Shown: in pieces, positions 1 to 7,060 of the stretch
How the letters are laid out: each line of letters begins with the position of its first letter
How positions within the stretch are numbered: position 1 is the first letter of the stretch
Source of the DNA: an uncultured cyanobacterium
GTDB lineage: Bacteria; Cyanobacteriota; Cyanobacteriia; Pseudanabaenales; Pseudanabaenaceae
Length of the DNA: 9,429 nt
Reading direction: 5' to 3'
NCBI GenBank assembly: GCA_903819605.1
Contig: CAIJEA010000455.1
Span: 1-9,429 of the forward strand
Program-made: the position numbers and the translations under genes
Notes under the pieces: model-generated
The model's input: the letters and a program-made list of their open reading frames with translations, nothing else
The model's database searches: none
What the model was told of the DNA's origin: nothing

Positions 1-21
1 ATGCGGCGCTTAGCGCCGCAT
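1..21. repeat. GC-rich perfect hairpin (interspersed palindrome)
   Basis: Nine-base arms (1-9 and 13-21) pair perfectly around a TTA loop and contain GCGGCGC / GCGCCGC. The same arm core occurs in the hairpins at 6356-6396 and 7746-7780, so this looks like one copy of a dispersed palindrome family. No T-run follows on the plus strand, so it is not a convincing terminator by itself. What lies to its left is outside the window. Confidence 0.6.
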
Positions 22-58
22 CCCTATTCTGGGTTTTGCGTGGCTACCATAAGAGCTA

Positions 59-97
59 AGAAATAAAAGGTGACGAGAAGCGTCACCTTTTATTTCT
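59..97. terminator. Bidirectional rho-independent terminator
   Basis: Arms 59-75 and 81-97 form a perfect 17-bp stem around the loop AGAAG. The GC-rich part (GGTGACG / CGTCACC) is flanked by an A-rich left arm and a T-rich right arm, so each strand ends in a U-rich tract. The pairing can extend imperfectly to about 51-104 with one bulge and wobble pairs. It lies 17 bp past the stop codon of the minus-strand J-domain gene and should end that transcript. It could also end a plus-strand gene coming from outside the window. Confidence 0.8.
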
Positions 98-114
98 AGT
101 TCTTAAATTTTGAA

Positions 115-1011
115 TCATGAATATATAGAACCATTTGGCATAGTTGCACCTTTGAGATTGACATTAGTAAGCTTGACCATAATTTTTTCGCCAAACCCAA
201 CTTTTGCCCCACTCAAGTTTGCCCCACTCAAATCTGCCCCACTCAAATCTGCTCCAATTAAATTTGCCCCACTCAAATCTGCATTTTGCAAATTAGCCTG
301 AAACAGATTAGCGCGAAATAAATTTGCGCCTTGTAGGTTAGCGCCTTGAAAATTGACACGGTGCAAAAAAGCGTCGGTTAGATCAGCATTACTGAGATTG
401 GCATAGCTAAGATTGCGCCCCTCAAGATATTTTTCACGTAGGTTAGCGCCTCTGAAATCAGCGCCAGTCAGATCGGGCTTTTGATTTTTTGGTGCAGCTT
501 GATGAGATTGTTGCGATGTAGTATTTGACTCATCCTGATGGTTGGTTTGCTTACTAGTTTGTTGATGGGAATGGGAAGATTGATAGGGTTGATAGGATTG
601 ATACGCTTTAGACTGGTATTGCGATTGATAAGAGCGATAGCTTTCTGAAGATCGTTCTGAAGTTTGTTGTTGAGATTGGTATGTGCTTTGTGAACTTTGG
701 TACTTACTTTGATATCTAGTTTGGTGTTGGTGATATTGTCGATTACTTTGGTTTGTCGTTTGATGGGACTTGTGATGAGAATGTTTAGCCTGTGAGTTTG
801 ATTCTTTTTGCTCAGCCGCTTTGCGTAAACTATCCCTTGCGTGGTTAATCTCTTTTAGTTTTTCTTGCGCTTGCAGTTGGAGTTGCACATTCTCTCTGGG
901 AATGCGATCGGGATGCCATTGCAGAGCTAGCAATTTATAAGCTTTGTTGACATCCTCTAAAGTCGCGTTAGATGTCAAACCAAAGAGTTTGTAGCATTGA
1001 TCGATGTGCAT
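115..1011 (-). CDS. J-domain protein with Q/S/Y-rich linker and pentapeptide repeats
   Basis: The protein has 298 residues from the ATG at 1011. Residues 5-64 form a DnaJ-type J domain with the HPD motif at 33-35, the signature that stimulates the ATPase of an Hsp70 (DnaK) partner. Residues about 65-178 are a low-complexity linker rich in Gln, Ser, His, Thr and Tyr, with seven YQS triplets (100-102 to 143-145). Residues 181-270 are about 18 uninterrupted pentapeptide repeats of the A(D/N)LXX type, predicted to fold as a right-handed quadrilateral beta-helix, closed by a typical ATMPNGS-like tail. No zinc finger or DnaJ C-terminal client domain is present, so this is a type III (class C) J protein. 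I infer that the pentapeptide part targets a client or surface; the actual client is unknown. A GTG at 1026 would add five residues. I prefer the ATG because it sits just before the J domain and because a TTGACA box at 1052-1057 would put transcription start near 1021. A terminator follows at 59-97. Confidence 0.85.
   Translation of the reverse strand: MHIDQCYKLFGLTSNATLEDVNKAYKLLALQWHPDRIPRENVQLQLQAQEKLKEINHARDSLRKAAEQKESNSQAKHSHHKSHQTTNQSNRQYHQHQTRYQSKYQSSQSTYQSQQQTSERSSESYRSYQSQYQSKAYQSYQPYQSSHSHQQTSKQTNHQDESNTTSQQSHQAAPKNQKPDLTGADFRGANLREKYLEGRNLSYANLSNADLTDAFLHRVNFQGANLQGANLFRANLFQANLQNADLSGANLIGADLSGADLSGANLSGAKVGFGEKIMVKLTNVNLKGATMPNGSIYS
206..280 (-). repeat. 15-bp tandem repeat encoding pentapeptides
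   Basis: Five consecutive 15-bp units (206-220, 221-235, 236-250, 251-265, 266-280) are near identical at DNA level; the units at 221, 236 and 266 are identical. They encode the A(D/N)LSG-type pentapeptides near the end of the J-domain protein. DNA identity beyond what the protein motif needs suggests recent unit duplication, and repeat number may vary between strains. Confidence 0.8.
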
Positions 1012-1027
1012 ATTTTTCGATTCCACA

Positions 1028-1057
1028 GCGATAGAGATTTTGATTTTACGCTGTCAA
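1028..1057 (-). promoter_or_regulatory. Candidate promoter of the J-domain gene
   Basis: On the minus strand a perfect -35 box TTGACA (1052-1057) is followed after 18 bp by TATCGC (1028-1033), a weak -10. Transcription would start near 1021, giving a leader of about 10 nt to the ATG at 1011 and leaving the alternative GTG at 1026 outside the transcript. The -10 matches only three of six consensus bases, so this is tentative. Confidence 0.3.
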
Positions 1058-1135
1058 TCGATCCCAAGTGTATCAAAAGATCCAAGTTAAAATTCATATG
1101 AGCTTGCAAATGCTGATTGATTCTAACGAGAAGCT

Positions 1136-3832
1136 TTAACTATCAATCGCACATGTCAAATCGTTTTGCAGGATTTTAGAAGCAGTAGCCCGATCGCATG
1201 GTCTAGAGAAAAGATAGCCTTGACCAAAATTACAACCGATCTCGATTAATTTGTCTAGTTGCGATCGCGTTTCCACGCCCTCGGCGACAGTATGTATATT
1301 TAAACTTTGAGAAAGGGAGATAATCGTCTCAATGATCGCAGTACTATCTGATTGTGAACCGATGCGCTTTACAAAGGATTGATCGATTTTGAGGGTGTCG
1401 ATGGGTAAATCATGTAAGCGACTTAGGGATGAGTAGCCAGTTCCAAAGTCATCTATACATAATTGGATACCCAAAGCTTGTAGATCCTGTAGCAAATTTG
1501 TATCGGAGTCAATATTTTCTAGTAAACAACTTTCGGTAATTTCCAGTTTGAGACAATGATTGGTTAACCCAGTTTCAATCAATATTTGCTTGAGAGTTTT
1601 CACAAAATCGAATTGACGAAGTTGAAGCGGCGATACATTTATATTGATTGATAAATTCGTATTATTTAATTGCTGATTCCAGAGTTGCGCTTGCTGACAT
1701 GCTTCTTGCATAACCCACCAACCTAGTGAATTAATTAAGCCAGTTTCTTCAGTGATGGGAATAAATTCGTTAGGAGAGATGTGCTTACCTTCACTATTTT
1801 CCCAGCGCAAAAGGGCTTCAAATCCGCAGACTTGCTGTGTTTGCAGAGACACAATTGGTTGATACATTAAATAAAATTCATGTTTATCTACGGCTCGGCG
1901 GAGATCTCTTTCTAGGTTTAGTCTTACCATTGCGGCAATACGATCGCTTTGTGTAAATAGCTCATAGCGACCTCTACCTTTCTGCTTTGCCTGATACATA
2001 GCTAGATCCGCATCTCTCAGAATTTCATCGGGTTGCGTATATTCTTCACTAGCTAAGTTAATCCCCACACTGGCACTAATAAATAGTTCATAATTATGGA
2101 GATTGAAAGGAAGTTGTAATTGCTGTTGAATGAGATCGGCAAGTTCGGTAAGACTCTTGAGATCGATGTATTCCTCCATTAAGATTACAAATTCATCACC
2201 ACCAAATCTAGTTAATGTCCCTAAATCCGGCAAAATTAATTGCATCCTTCGGGTGGCATGTCTAAGTAATTCATCACCAACAAGATGTCCTAAACTGTCG
2301 TTGATTACTTTAAACCGATCGAGATCTATAAAGAGAATTGCAAATTTTTTTTGTTGTTGCAGCAAGTCCAACAAACACTGAGTTAGCCAAGTGCGGTTTG
2401 CTAAACCTGTAAGGGCATCATGAAGTACATCATATTCTAGTTGTTTTTCTCTCTCTAATAATTGCTCTTGCGATCGCTTTAAGTCTGCATTCAACATATC
2501 TTTTTCTACGAGAGCAAGTTTTTGCTCTCGTAGTTTTTCGGTTTTTAATAGGTTGATGCGATCGGCTAGGGCTAATGATAAAAGAATTACAAATACCACA
2601 ATGCCAATACGATAACTATCCTTTAGCCATTCATAGTTAGGAATGATTTGAAAAATAGATAATACATATACTGAGAATGTAATCTGGAAACAAGAGAATG
2701 AAAGGAGGTAATAGCGCGCAGGTAAATAGCCCCTTAAATAGGCGATCGCTCCTAGAAGGATCGCAAAATAACTCAAAGAGAAGTAGGCTAGGAGCACGAT
2801 TATCAATACTATTTGATAAGGTAATACAAACAGGCAAACTAATAACAGAGTCAGCAATCCCTGATATGCCTGCAAAACTTGATGCCCCTTAGGCAGACTC
2901 TTTTTGGTTTCTAAAAATAGTTTGATCGCCTCTATTACGCTAATAAAGCTGAAAAGTATCATTATGGGAACGGCATATTTATTCCACCAAACCGCATTTG
3001 ACCATAGATATTGGATGCCAAATCCATCATAAGCCAAAAATCCAGTGAAGCTCGCAAGCACATATAGTGCGAAGTATAGATAGACTCGTTCTCTGAGAGC
3101 AGTGAATAAAAATAAATTGTAGAGAATCGCAAATATTAAAATCCCATCAATAATACCGAACCAGATATTTTGGGCCGTTCTATATTTCCAAAAAGCAATT
3201 GGTTCTCTCAAATATGCTTGAATGATTATGGGGGTGGTACTTTGAAACCGTAAGTAGATATTCTGACTAGTTTGAGCAGAAGTATTAATGGGAAATGCTG
3301 GCAAGCGATCGCTAATCTCCCGTGATGAAAATGGATATAGTAACCCTGTTGTTTTAACCGTCCATTTGTCTTGAGCATCGATCGCATAAAGGGAAATACG
3401 ATCGAGATGGGGATGTTCAATTGAGAGAATCCATTTTGTATCGCGATCGCTAGAATTTTTCAACTGCAATCTTGCCCAATAGGTTGATGCTGTGTAACCA
3501 AAGTTAGGAGGATCGATTTTGCTAGATTGAAATTGATTACTAAACTCGGAACTACTAACTTGCTCAATCGTGAAATTACTATTTTTATCTTCTATAAATC
3601 TTAGATACTTGTTTAAGTTATAAGAATAATGGTGTTCGTCAAGATTAATAACTGGCGATGAATCGGATAAATTCTGTGCCAGTAGTTGACTTAAATTTAT
3701 AACAGGAATATGCGAAAAAAATGAGCTAATAAATATGAATATGAAGATAAGCACTGAGGCTAACGTAACTAAACTGGAATTCACATTGTGTCTACCAACC
3801 AAATAATGTTTTAACCAATGCGATCGCCTCAT
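1136..3832 (-). CDS. 7TMR-DISM membrane receptor with GGDEF and EAL domains
   Basis: This 898-residue protein is a predicted inner-membrane cyclic di-GMP enzyme. An N-terminal hydrophobic segment (about 21-43) is followed by a soluble 7TMR-DISMED2-like sensory domain (about 62-200), thought to bind a ligand outside the membrane. Next come seven or so membrane helices (about 220-430), then a charged coiled-coil linker (about 425-470). The GGDEF diguanylate cyclase domain (about 470-625) has an intact GGDEF at 544-548. The RxxD inhibitory site expected just before it is missing (Pro and Gly occupy those positions), so product inhibition may be absent. The EAL phosphodiesterase domain (about 650-890) keeps EALL at 672-675, Asp794-Asp795 of DDFGTGYSS, Lys815 and Glu851 of AEGVET, so it looks catalytically complete. 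Both activities are therefore possible; which dominates cannot be told from sequence. The gene stands alone: 109 bp separate it from the downstream J-domain gene. No Shine-Dalgarno precedes the ATG; a HIP1 site overlaps codons 2-5. Confidence 0.93.
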   Translation of the reverse strand: MRRSHWLKHYLVGRHNVNSSLVTLASVLIFIFIFISSFFSHIPVINLSQLLAQNLSDSSPVINLDEHHYSYNLNKYLRFIEDKNSNFTIEQVSSSEFSNQFQSSKIDPPNFGYTASTYWARLQLKNSSDRDTKWILSIEHPHLDRISLYAIDAQDKWTVKTTGLLYPFSSREISDRLPAFPINTSAQTSQNIYLRFQSTTPIIIQAYLREPIAFWKYRTAQNIWFGIIDGILIFAILYNLFLFTALRERVYLYFALYVLASFTGFLAYDGFGIQYLWSNAVWWNKYAVPIMILFSFISVIEAIKLFLETKKSLPKGHQVLQAYQGLLTLLLVCLFVLPYQIVLIIVLLAYFSLSYFAILLGAIAYLRGYLPARYYLLSFSCFQITFSVYVLSIFQIIPNYEWLKDSYRIGIVVFVILLSLALADRINLLKTEKLREQKLALVEKDMLNADLKRSQEQLLEREKQLEYDVLHDALTGLANRTWLTQCLLDLLQQQKKFAILFIDLDRFKVINDSLGHLVGDELLRHATRRMQLILPDLGTLTRFGGDEFVILMEEYIDLKSLTELADLIQQQLQLPFNLHNYELFISASVGINLASEEYTQPDEILRDADLAMYQAKQKGRGRYELFTQSDRIAAMVRLNLERDLRRAVDKHEFYLMYQPIVSLQTQQVCGFEALLRWENSEGKHISPNEFIPITEETGLINSLGWWVMQEACQQAQLWNQQLNNTNLSININVSPLQLRQFDFVKTLKQILIETGLTNHCLKLEITESCLLENIDSDTNLLQDLQALGIQLCIDDFGTGYSSLSRLHDLPIDTLKIDQSFVKRIGSQSDSTAIIETIISLSQSLNIHTVAEGVETRSQLDKLIEIGCNFGQGYLFSRPCDRATASKILQNDLTCAIDS

Positions 3833-3861
3833 AATCTAATTTATATTTTTAGGTAAAATCT

Positions 3862-3890
3862 CATATAATCTAACAAAATACATACAGCAA
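3862..3890 (-). promoter_or_regulatory. Candidate promoter of the GGDEF-EAL gene
   Basis: On the minus strand TTGCTG (3885-3890) and TATATG (3862-3867) are separated by exactly 17 bp, giving a start near 3855 and a leader of about 23 nt. The match is partial (three and four of six) and the region is very AT-rich, so it is a modest call. No binding site for a known regulator was recognised. Confidence 0.35.
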
Positions 3891-4049
3891 ATAGTTATAA
3901 TACAAAAGTAATTGATGAATTTTTCTTGCATTGATAATGTACTAATTTACAATGAAAAGTGTTGTAGTAATAACAATAAATAATACTAGTTTTGTATAGA
4001 CATGGATACATATCAACTTTTGAGTTTATGGTAAGTTTATTAAATTAAT

Positions 4050-5123
4050 TTAATTTAAATAATCTAAAATTGCTTGATTGATTGTTGCCTCACCATGCAT
4101 ATTTAGCTCTTTCACTTCTGCTAAATCTGGCGCTTGAAATGGTGCATTTAGAAATGACCAATCACCTTCGTAAAATTCTTGAGGCGAAATAATCAAATGC
4201 TCGGAATAGTCTTTGACACCAGCTATTAGAGTTTTTGCTTCTAAAAAACCTTCACGGGTTAAACATACGATCGGAACTCCAACCCGAAGCGCTTCAGCTA
4301 ATGTGCCATAACCAGGTTTTGTGACGAGCCGATCGCATACCACCATTAGATCGACAGGACGTAGCCGATCGCAATTGGCTTTCGTAAGATTTGGCAAATG
4401 TGGAGCTTCACGATCGAAGGTGATAAATTGCCAATCAGAAAAATTAGCTAGATTTTGATAAGGAATTGATTGCAAACTCAGTCCACCAAAAGTTAGTAAG
4501 GCTGTTGGGCGATCGCTATCTAAATTAAACTTCTTACGGAGATCCTCAGCCGAATATTTGGGGGTCGCTCCCGTAAGTCCAACATTCTCCACATTTGGGA
4601 AACATTTCATAGACTCCGCAAAGGGGAGTCGAAATAGGAGATCGCAATGACTATAGGTTTCTGATAATCGATCTGCTAGCTCAACAAACTCGCCACCCCA
4701 ATCTCGATAAATAAAATCCCAGCCAAAATTTCCAGCCATCCAGCAAGGAATATTAGCAGCTTTGGCAATCTCGGCGATCATCGGAGGGATATCACCGAAT
4801 ATTAGATCGACGTGATTTTCGTGTAAAAACCTCACTTCTGCTGCGAGCAAATCAGCTTGGTTATTTGCAAGTTCTTTCCATGCAGAGAAAGTAGCTTCGC
4901 GATCGACCTGTAAACTATCGATTTGGATCACACCCACATCAAACACGCGCTGATGATAAATAAAGTCTCCTTCAATATATTCCTCCAATAACCAACGCGG
5001 CGCAGTCGTTGCAATAATCAGTTTGATTTCAGGCGATCGCTTTTGGAGATCGGCAAGAACGGCAGCCATGCGAGTTGCGTGACCAAACCCATGATTGGTA
5101 ATTGCGGTATATAAAGTGGGCAT
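4050..5123 (-). CDS. GT-B glycosyltransferase-like protein
   Basis: This 357-residue soluble protein has a two-Rossmann-domain (GT-B) layout. The N-terminus carries HGFGHATR at 11-18, the glycine-rich loop seen in MurG/GT28-like proteins and in the glycosyltransferase-like N-terminal domain of plant L-arabinokinases. The C-terminal half carries TKPGYGT at 268-274 followed by LAEAL, the usual nucleotide-sugar donor loop of this superfamily. I infer transfer of a sugar from a nucleotide donor; neither donor nor acceptor can be named. No signal peptide or membrane helix is seen, so it is cytoplasmic or peripheral. Its ATG lies 14 bp after the stop of the upstream transporter gene, so the two are probably co-transcribed. 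No Shine-Dalgarno is visible. It is not MurG itself: it is a divergent member with an unrelated neighbourhood. No clear terminator follows in the AT-rich stretch to 3833. Confidence 0.75.
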   Translation of the reverse strand: MPTLYTAITNHGFGHATRMAAVLADLQKRSPEIKLIIATTAPRWLLEEYIEGDFIYHQRVFDVGVIQIDSLQVDREATFSAWKELANNQADLLAAEVRFLHENHVDLIFGDIPPMIAEIAKAANIPCWMAGNFGWDFIYRDWGGEFVELADRLSETYSHCDLLFRLPFAESMKCFPNVENVGLTGATPKYSAEDLRKKFNLDSDRPTALLTFGGLSLQSIPYQNLANFSDWQFITFDREAPHLPNLTKANCDRLRPVDLMVVCDRLVTKPGYGTLAEALRVGVPIVCLTREGFLEAKTLIAGVKDYSEHLIISPQEFYEGDWSFLNAPFQAPDLAEVKELNMHGEATINQAILDYLN

Positions 5124-5137
5124 AGGCTTATTAACGA

Positions 5138-6211
5138 TTAATCGCGGATTCTTGATTCATTTACAGGTTGTTGCAAAACTGGCAAGACGGAACTAACCAC
5201 AACTTGCTCTGACGCTGGGAGCATGGTTGTATCTGCAATGTCTTGATCGATATTAGTTTTCTCATTACTATCTTGTCCTGCTCCGCGCATACTGACAAGA
5301 TAAATGCTGCTCAGTGTCAAAACCACGCCAATCCATTGCACCAATGTCAGGTTTTCACCTAAAAAAAGACTACTAAACATCAATGCAAATATTGGTGTAG
5401 AGAAAGTCAAGGCGCTCAATGTCGTCAAACTACCTGAAGAGGCAAAAAAGAAAAATAATCCATAGGCGATCGCACTACCCATAATCGCCATATAAGCCAT
5501 ACCCATCCAACCCCAACCGCTCAAGCCTTGCCATTGTTGCTGCTCAATCTGAGAGGAAATAAACAATAAAGGTAAACCACCAATAATCATGTGCCAGCCA
5601 GTCGCCATTACAGGATCGGCATAACGCACCACAGGACGGATCAAAATTGTCCCGATCGCCATCGATAACGAAGCTCCGAGCATAAACCACTCACCAAGGG
5701 TAAACACTCCAACCTGTAAAATCGTGACAAAATCCCCTGACAACAGAGCTGTGATAAGTTCTGGTGGTAACCCAATTAAACCAATTCCTAACACTCCGAT
5801 AAATAAACCCAGAGTTGCCCCAATTCCAATTTTTTCTTTATATAAAATCGCCGCTAAAACCGCGACCGCAAGAGGTTGAGAGTCAATCAGTAGCGAACCT
5901 AACCCTGCATTAGTACGGACTAATCCTTGAGCTAGAAATCCTTGAAACATTGCACCATCCACAAGCGCAAACAAGCTAATCCATAACCATGCTTGCCAAC
6001 CTTTTGGTTGCTGTCTACCAAAATACGCAGCTCCTAAAATTAGCAATAATCCTGCGGGAATCAAGCGCACTGCCGCCATAAACATCGGACTTGTCTGGGG
6101 CAATAACGCCTTCATCACGACCATTGCTGTCCCCCACAGAAAAAATGGTGCAATTATTAATGGCGACTGACGGGTTAGCGCAGAGTTATTAGCTGATGTG
6201 GATGTCTGCAT
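5138..6211 (-). CDS. EamA-family (DMT) transporter
   Basis: This 357-residue integral membrane protein has about ten hydrophobic helices arranged as two tandem EamA repeats (about 16-150 and 175-310), the drug/metabolite transporter superfamily layout. Conserved-looking features include a helix-1 proline/tryptophan segment (PFFLWGTAMV), a Gly-rich helix around residues 133-148 and a helix near the end of repeat 2 with PIFALMFSSLFLGE. Members export or import small metabolites such as amino acids; the substrate cannot be predicted here. After the last helix a hydrophilic tail of about 48 residues, rich in Asp, Glu, Ser and Val, extends into the cytoplasm and is longer than usual for the family. 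It is the first gene of a likely two-gene operon with the glycosyltransferase-like protein. The ATG at 6211 has no Shine-Dalgarno; a candidate -10 lies at 6274-6279. Confidence 0.9.
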   Translation of the reverse strand: MQTSTSANNSALTRQSPLIIAPFFLWGTAMVVMKALLPQTSPMFMAAVRLIPAGLLLILGAAYFGRQQPKGWQAWLWISLFALVDGAMFQGFLAQGLVRTNAGLGSLLIDSQPLAVAVLAAILYKEKIGIGATLGLFIGVLGIGLIGLPPELITALLSGDFVTILQVGVFTLGEWFMLGASLSMAIGTILIRPVVRYADPVMATGWHMIIGGLPLLFISSQIEQQQWQGLSGWGWMGMAYMAIMGSAIAYGLFFFFASSGSLTTLSALTFSTPIFALMFSSLFLGENLTLVQWIGVVLTLSSIYLVSMRGAGQDSNEKTNIDQDIADTTMLPASEQVVVSSVLPVLQQPVNESRIRD

Positions 6212-6273
6212 GTTTTAGAATTGCTAGTTTAATTGCAAGCGGAGCTGCGAAGTTTGATTACGAATGATTAACA

Positions 6274-6279
6274 ATATTA
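6274..6279 (-). promoter_or_regulatory. Candidate -10 box of the transporter operon
   Basis: TAATAT on the minus strand would start a transcript near 6267, leaving a leader of about 56 nt before the transporter ATG. No good -35 hexamer lies 16-18 bp upstream, so an activator or another promoter may be needed. Confidence 0.3.
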
Positions 6280-6355
6280 TCCCGATCAAAACCCAGAATT
6301 GTGAATCATCGCGCACAAAGCTATTAAAGGAGTCTTAAATCAACTATGTATAAAC

Positions 6356-6396
6356 CCAAAAAGAATGGCGGTGCGTCGCACCGCCATTCTTTTTGG
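6356..6396. terminator. Bidirectional terminator-like hairpin in a divergent region
   Basis: Arms 6356-6375 and 6377-6396 are perfectly complementary (20 bp around one central T; in practice a three-base loop). The core GCGGTGCGTCGCACCGC is flanked by AAAAAGAAT and ATTCTTTTT, so each strand ends in a U-run. Its core matches the hairpin after the ATP synthase gamma gene except for one compensated pair. Neither flanking gene ends here, so it either terminates an unannotated transcript or is a copy of a dispersed palindrome. Confidence 0.65.
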
Positions 6397-6462
6397 AATT
6401 GTGGTGGGGCATATTTAAGAAAAATCAGAAATTTGTTAGGAAAACTTAAACTTTTGTGAAGT

Positions 6463-6477
6463 GCTTACCCCGTAAGC
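6463..6477. repeat. Short perfect inverted repeat
   Basis: GCTTAC and GTAAGC (6463-6468, 6472-6477) flank a CCC loop. It may be an operator half-site pair or part of a small RNA. It is short enough that chance is possible. Confidence 0.3.
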
Positions 6478-6603
6478 CTTACACTATTTCGATTCTTTGC
6501 CAAAATCCTGAAACCATTGCCAGCAAAGCATTATAGCGATCAAAACAAGAATTAGAGTAATAAGTAATTAAAAAAAACTGCTCAAATCCATATAAATTAA
6601 CCG

Positions 6604-6619
6604 TTGTGTATATACACAA
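6604..6619. promoter_or_regulatory. Perfect 16-bp palindrome, putative operator
   Basis: TTGTGTATATACACAA reads identically on both strands. It lies about 130 bp upstream of the HU start codon. It does not fit the NtcA (GTA-N8-TAC) or CRP (TGTGA-N6-TCACA) patterns. A TACTAT hexamer at 6629-6634 could be the -10 of a plus-strand promoter whose -35 region falls inside the palindrome, which would suit a repressor site. The regulator is unknown. Confidence 0.4.
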
Positions 6620-6700
6620 GTGGCAAGTTACTATTAGAATGATCAAACAGAAGTCATAGTCAGTGCGGGTTCTGCAAAAAGCGATCGCACAAGTATTACT

Positions 6701-6728
6701 TTGACATTTAACTCATACTCATACTCAT
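6701..6728 (+). promoter_or_regulatory. Putative HU promoter region with ACTCAT triplet repeat
   Basis: A perfect -35-like TTGACA (6701-6706) is followed by three exact tandem copies of ACTCAT (6711-6728). The AT-rich TATATA at 6732-6737 is too far from the -35 and too close to the start codon to be its -10, so the true -10 would have to fall in the repeat and is weak. The repeat may be a binding site or a slippage-prone spacer. Confidence 0.35.
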
Positions 6729-6737
6729 CTATATATA

Positions 6738-6743
6738 AAGGGG
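6738..6743 (+). promoter_or_regulatory. Ribosome-binding site of the HU gene
   Basis: AAGGGG lies six bases before the ATG at 6750 and fixes that start. It is the only clear Shine-Dalgarno sequence in the window, which fits high expression of HU. Confidence 0.7.
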
Positions 6744-6749
6744 AAACCT

Positions 6750-7049
6750 ATGAACAAAGGTGAACTAGTCGATGCTATTGCTAAAAAAGCAGCTGAGAAA
6801 GGCTTATCAGTCAATAAAAAGACTGCCGACGAAGTCCTGTCTGCAACGCTTGAAGTAATCATTGATACTGTAGCTGGCGGAGACAAAGTAACTTTGGTTG
6901 GCTTTGGATCATTTGAAGCTAGAGCACGCAAAGCTAGAGAAGGTCGCAATCCTAAGACTGGTGAAAAGATGGAAATTCCTGCCACCAAGGTTCCAGCTTT
7001 CTCGGCTGGTAAGTCTTTCAAAGAACAAGTCAGTCCTCCCTCTGACTAA
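6750..7049 (+). CDS. hup: HU-family nucleoid DNA-binding protein
   Basis: This 99-residue protein is a full-length bacterial HU, a dimeric histone-like protein that bends and compacts DNA. The N-terminus MNKGELVDAIA and the alpha-helical dimerisation half (1-45) are typical. The core GFGSFEAR (about 50-57) precedes the basic DNA-clamping arm with GRNPKTG (about 65-71), whose proline intercalates in DNA. The final helix contains PAFSAGKSFKE. A short Pro/Ser/Asp tail ends the protein. The start is set by AAGGGG six bases upstream. The gene is alone, with its own terminator at 7061-7091. HU rather than IHF is supported by the single-gene homodimer-type sequence and by the absence of IHF in cyanobacteria. 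Confidence 0.96.
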   Translation: MNKGELVDAIAKKAAEKGLSVNKKTADEVLSATLEVIIDTVAGGDKVTLVGFGSFEARARKAREGRNPKTGEKMEIPATKVPAFSAGKSFKEQVSPPSD

Positions 7050-7060
7050 TCTTTGTAATA

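Larger units (their letters stand above)
6212..6749. other. 538-bp divergent intergenic region
   Basis: This non-coding stretch separates the leftward transporter gene from the rightward HU gene. It holds a candidate transporter -10 (6274-6279, minus), a terminator-like hairpin (6356-6396), a small hairpin (6463-6477), a perfect palindrome (6604-6619), a HIP1 site (6681-6688), a TTGACA box (6701-6706), a triple ACTCAT repeat (6711-6728) and the HU ribosome-binding site (6738-6743). I see no tRNA, no known riboswitch and no protein gene that I trust. A small RNA is possible. Confidence 0.6.

Noticed and set aside
206..295. Short direct repeats resembling a CRISPR array
   Set aside because: The units are 15 bp without spacers and encode pentapeptide repeats in frame.
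110..301. Proline-rich plus-strand frame opposite the pentapeptide repeats
   Set aside because: It is the complementary-strand shadow of the 15-bp repeat; its repetitive APLKS pattern comes from the repeat and it has no start signal.
4002..4034. A ten-codon plus-strand frame in the AT-rich gap 3833-4049
   Set aside because: Too short, no ribosome-binding site and no recognisable peptide.
4039..4054. Perfect AT-only palindrome at the end of the glycosyltransferase-like gene
   Set aside because: Made only of A and T in an AT-rich stretch, overlapping the stop codon; not stable enough for a terminator and expected by chance in such composition.
6346..6459. A 37-codon plus-strand reading frame starting at ATG 6346, with AAGGAG at 6327-6332
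   Set aside because: It runs through the terminator hairpin, so much of its sequence is set by the palindrome, and the AAGGAG is 13 bases from the ATG, which is too far. Probably spurious.
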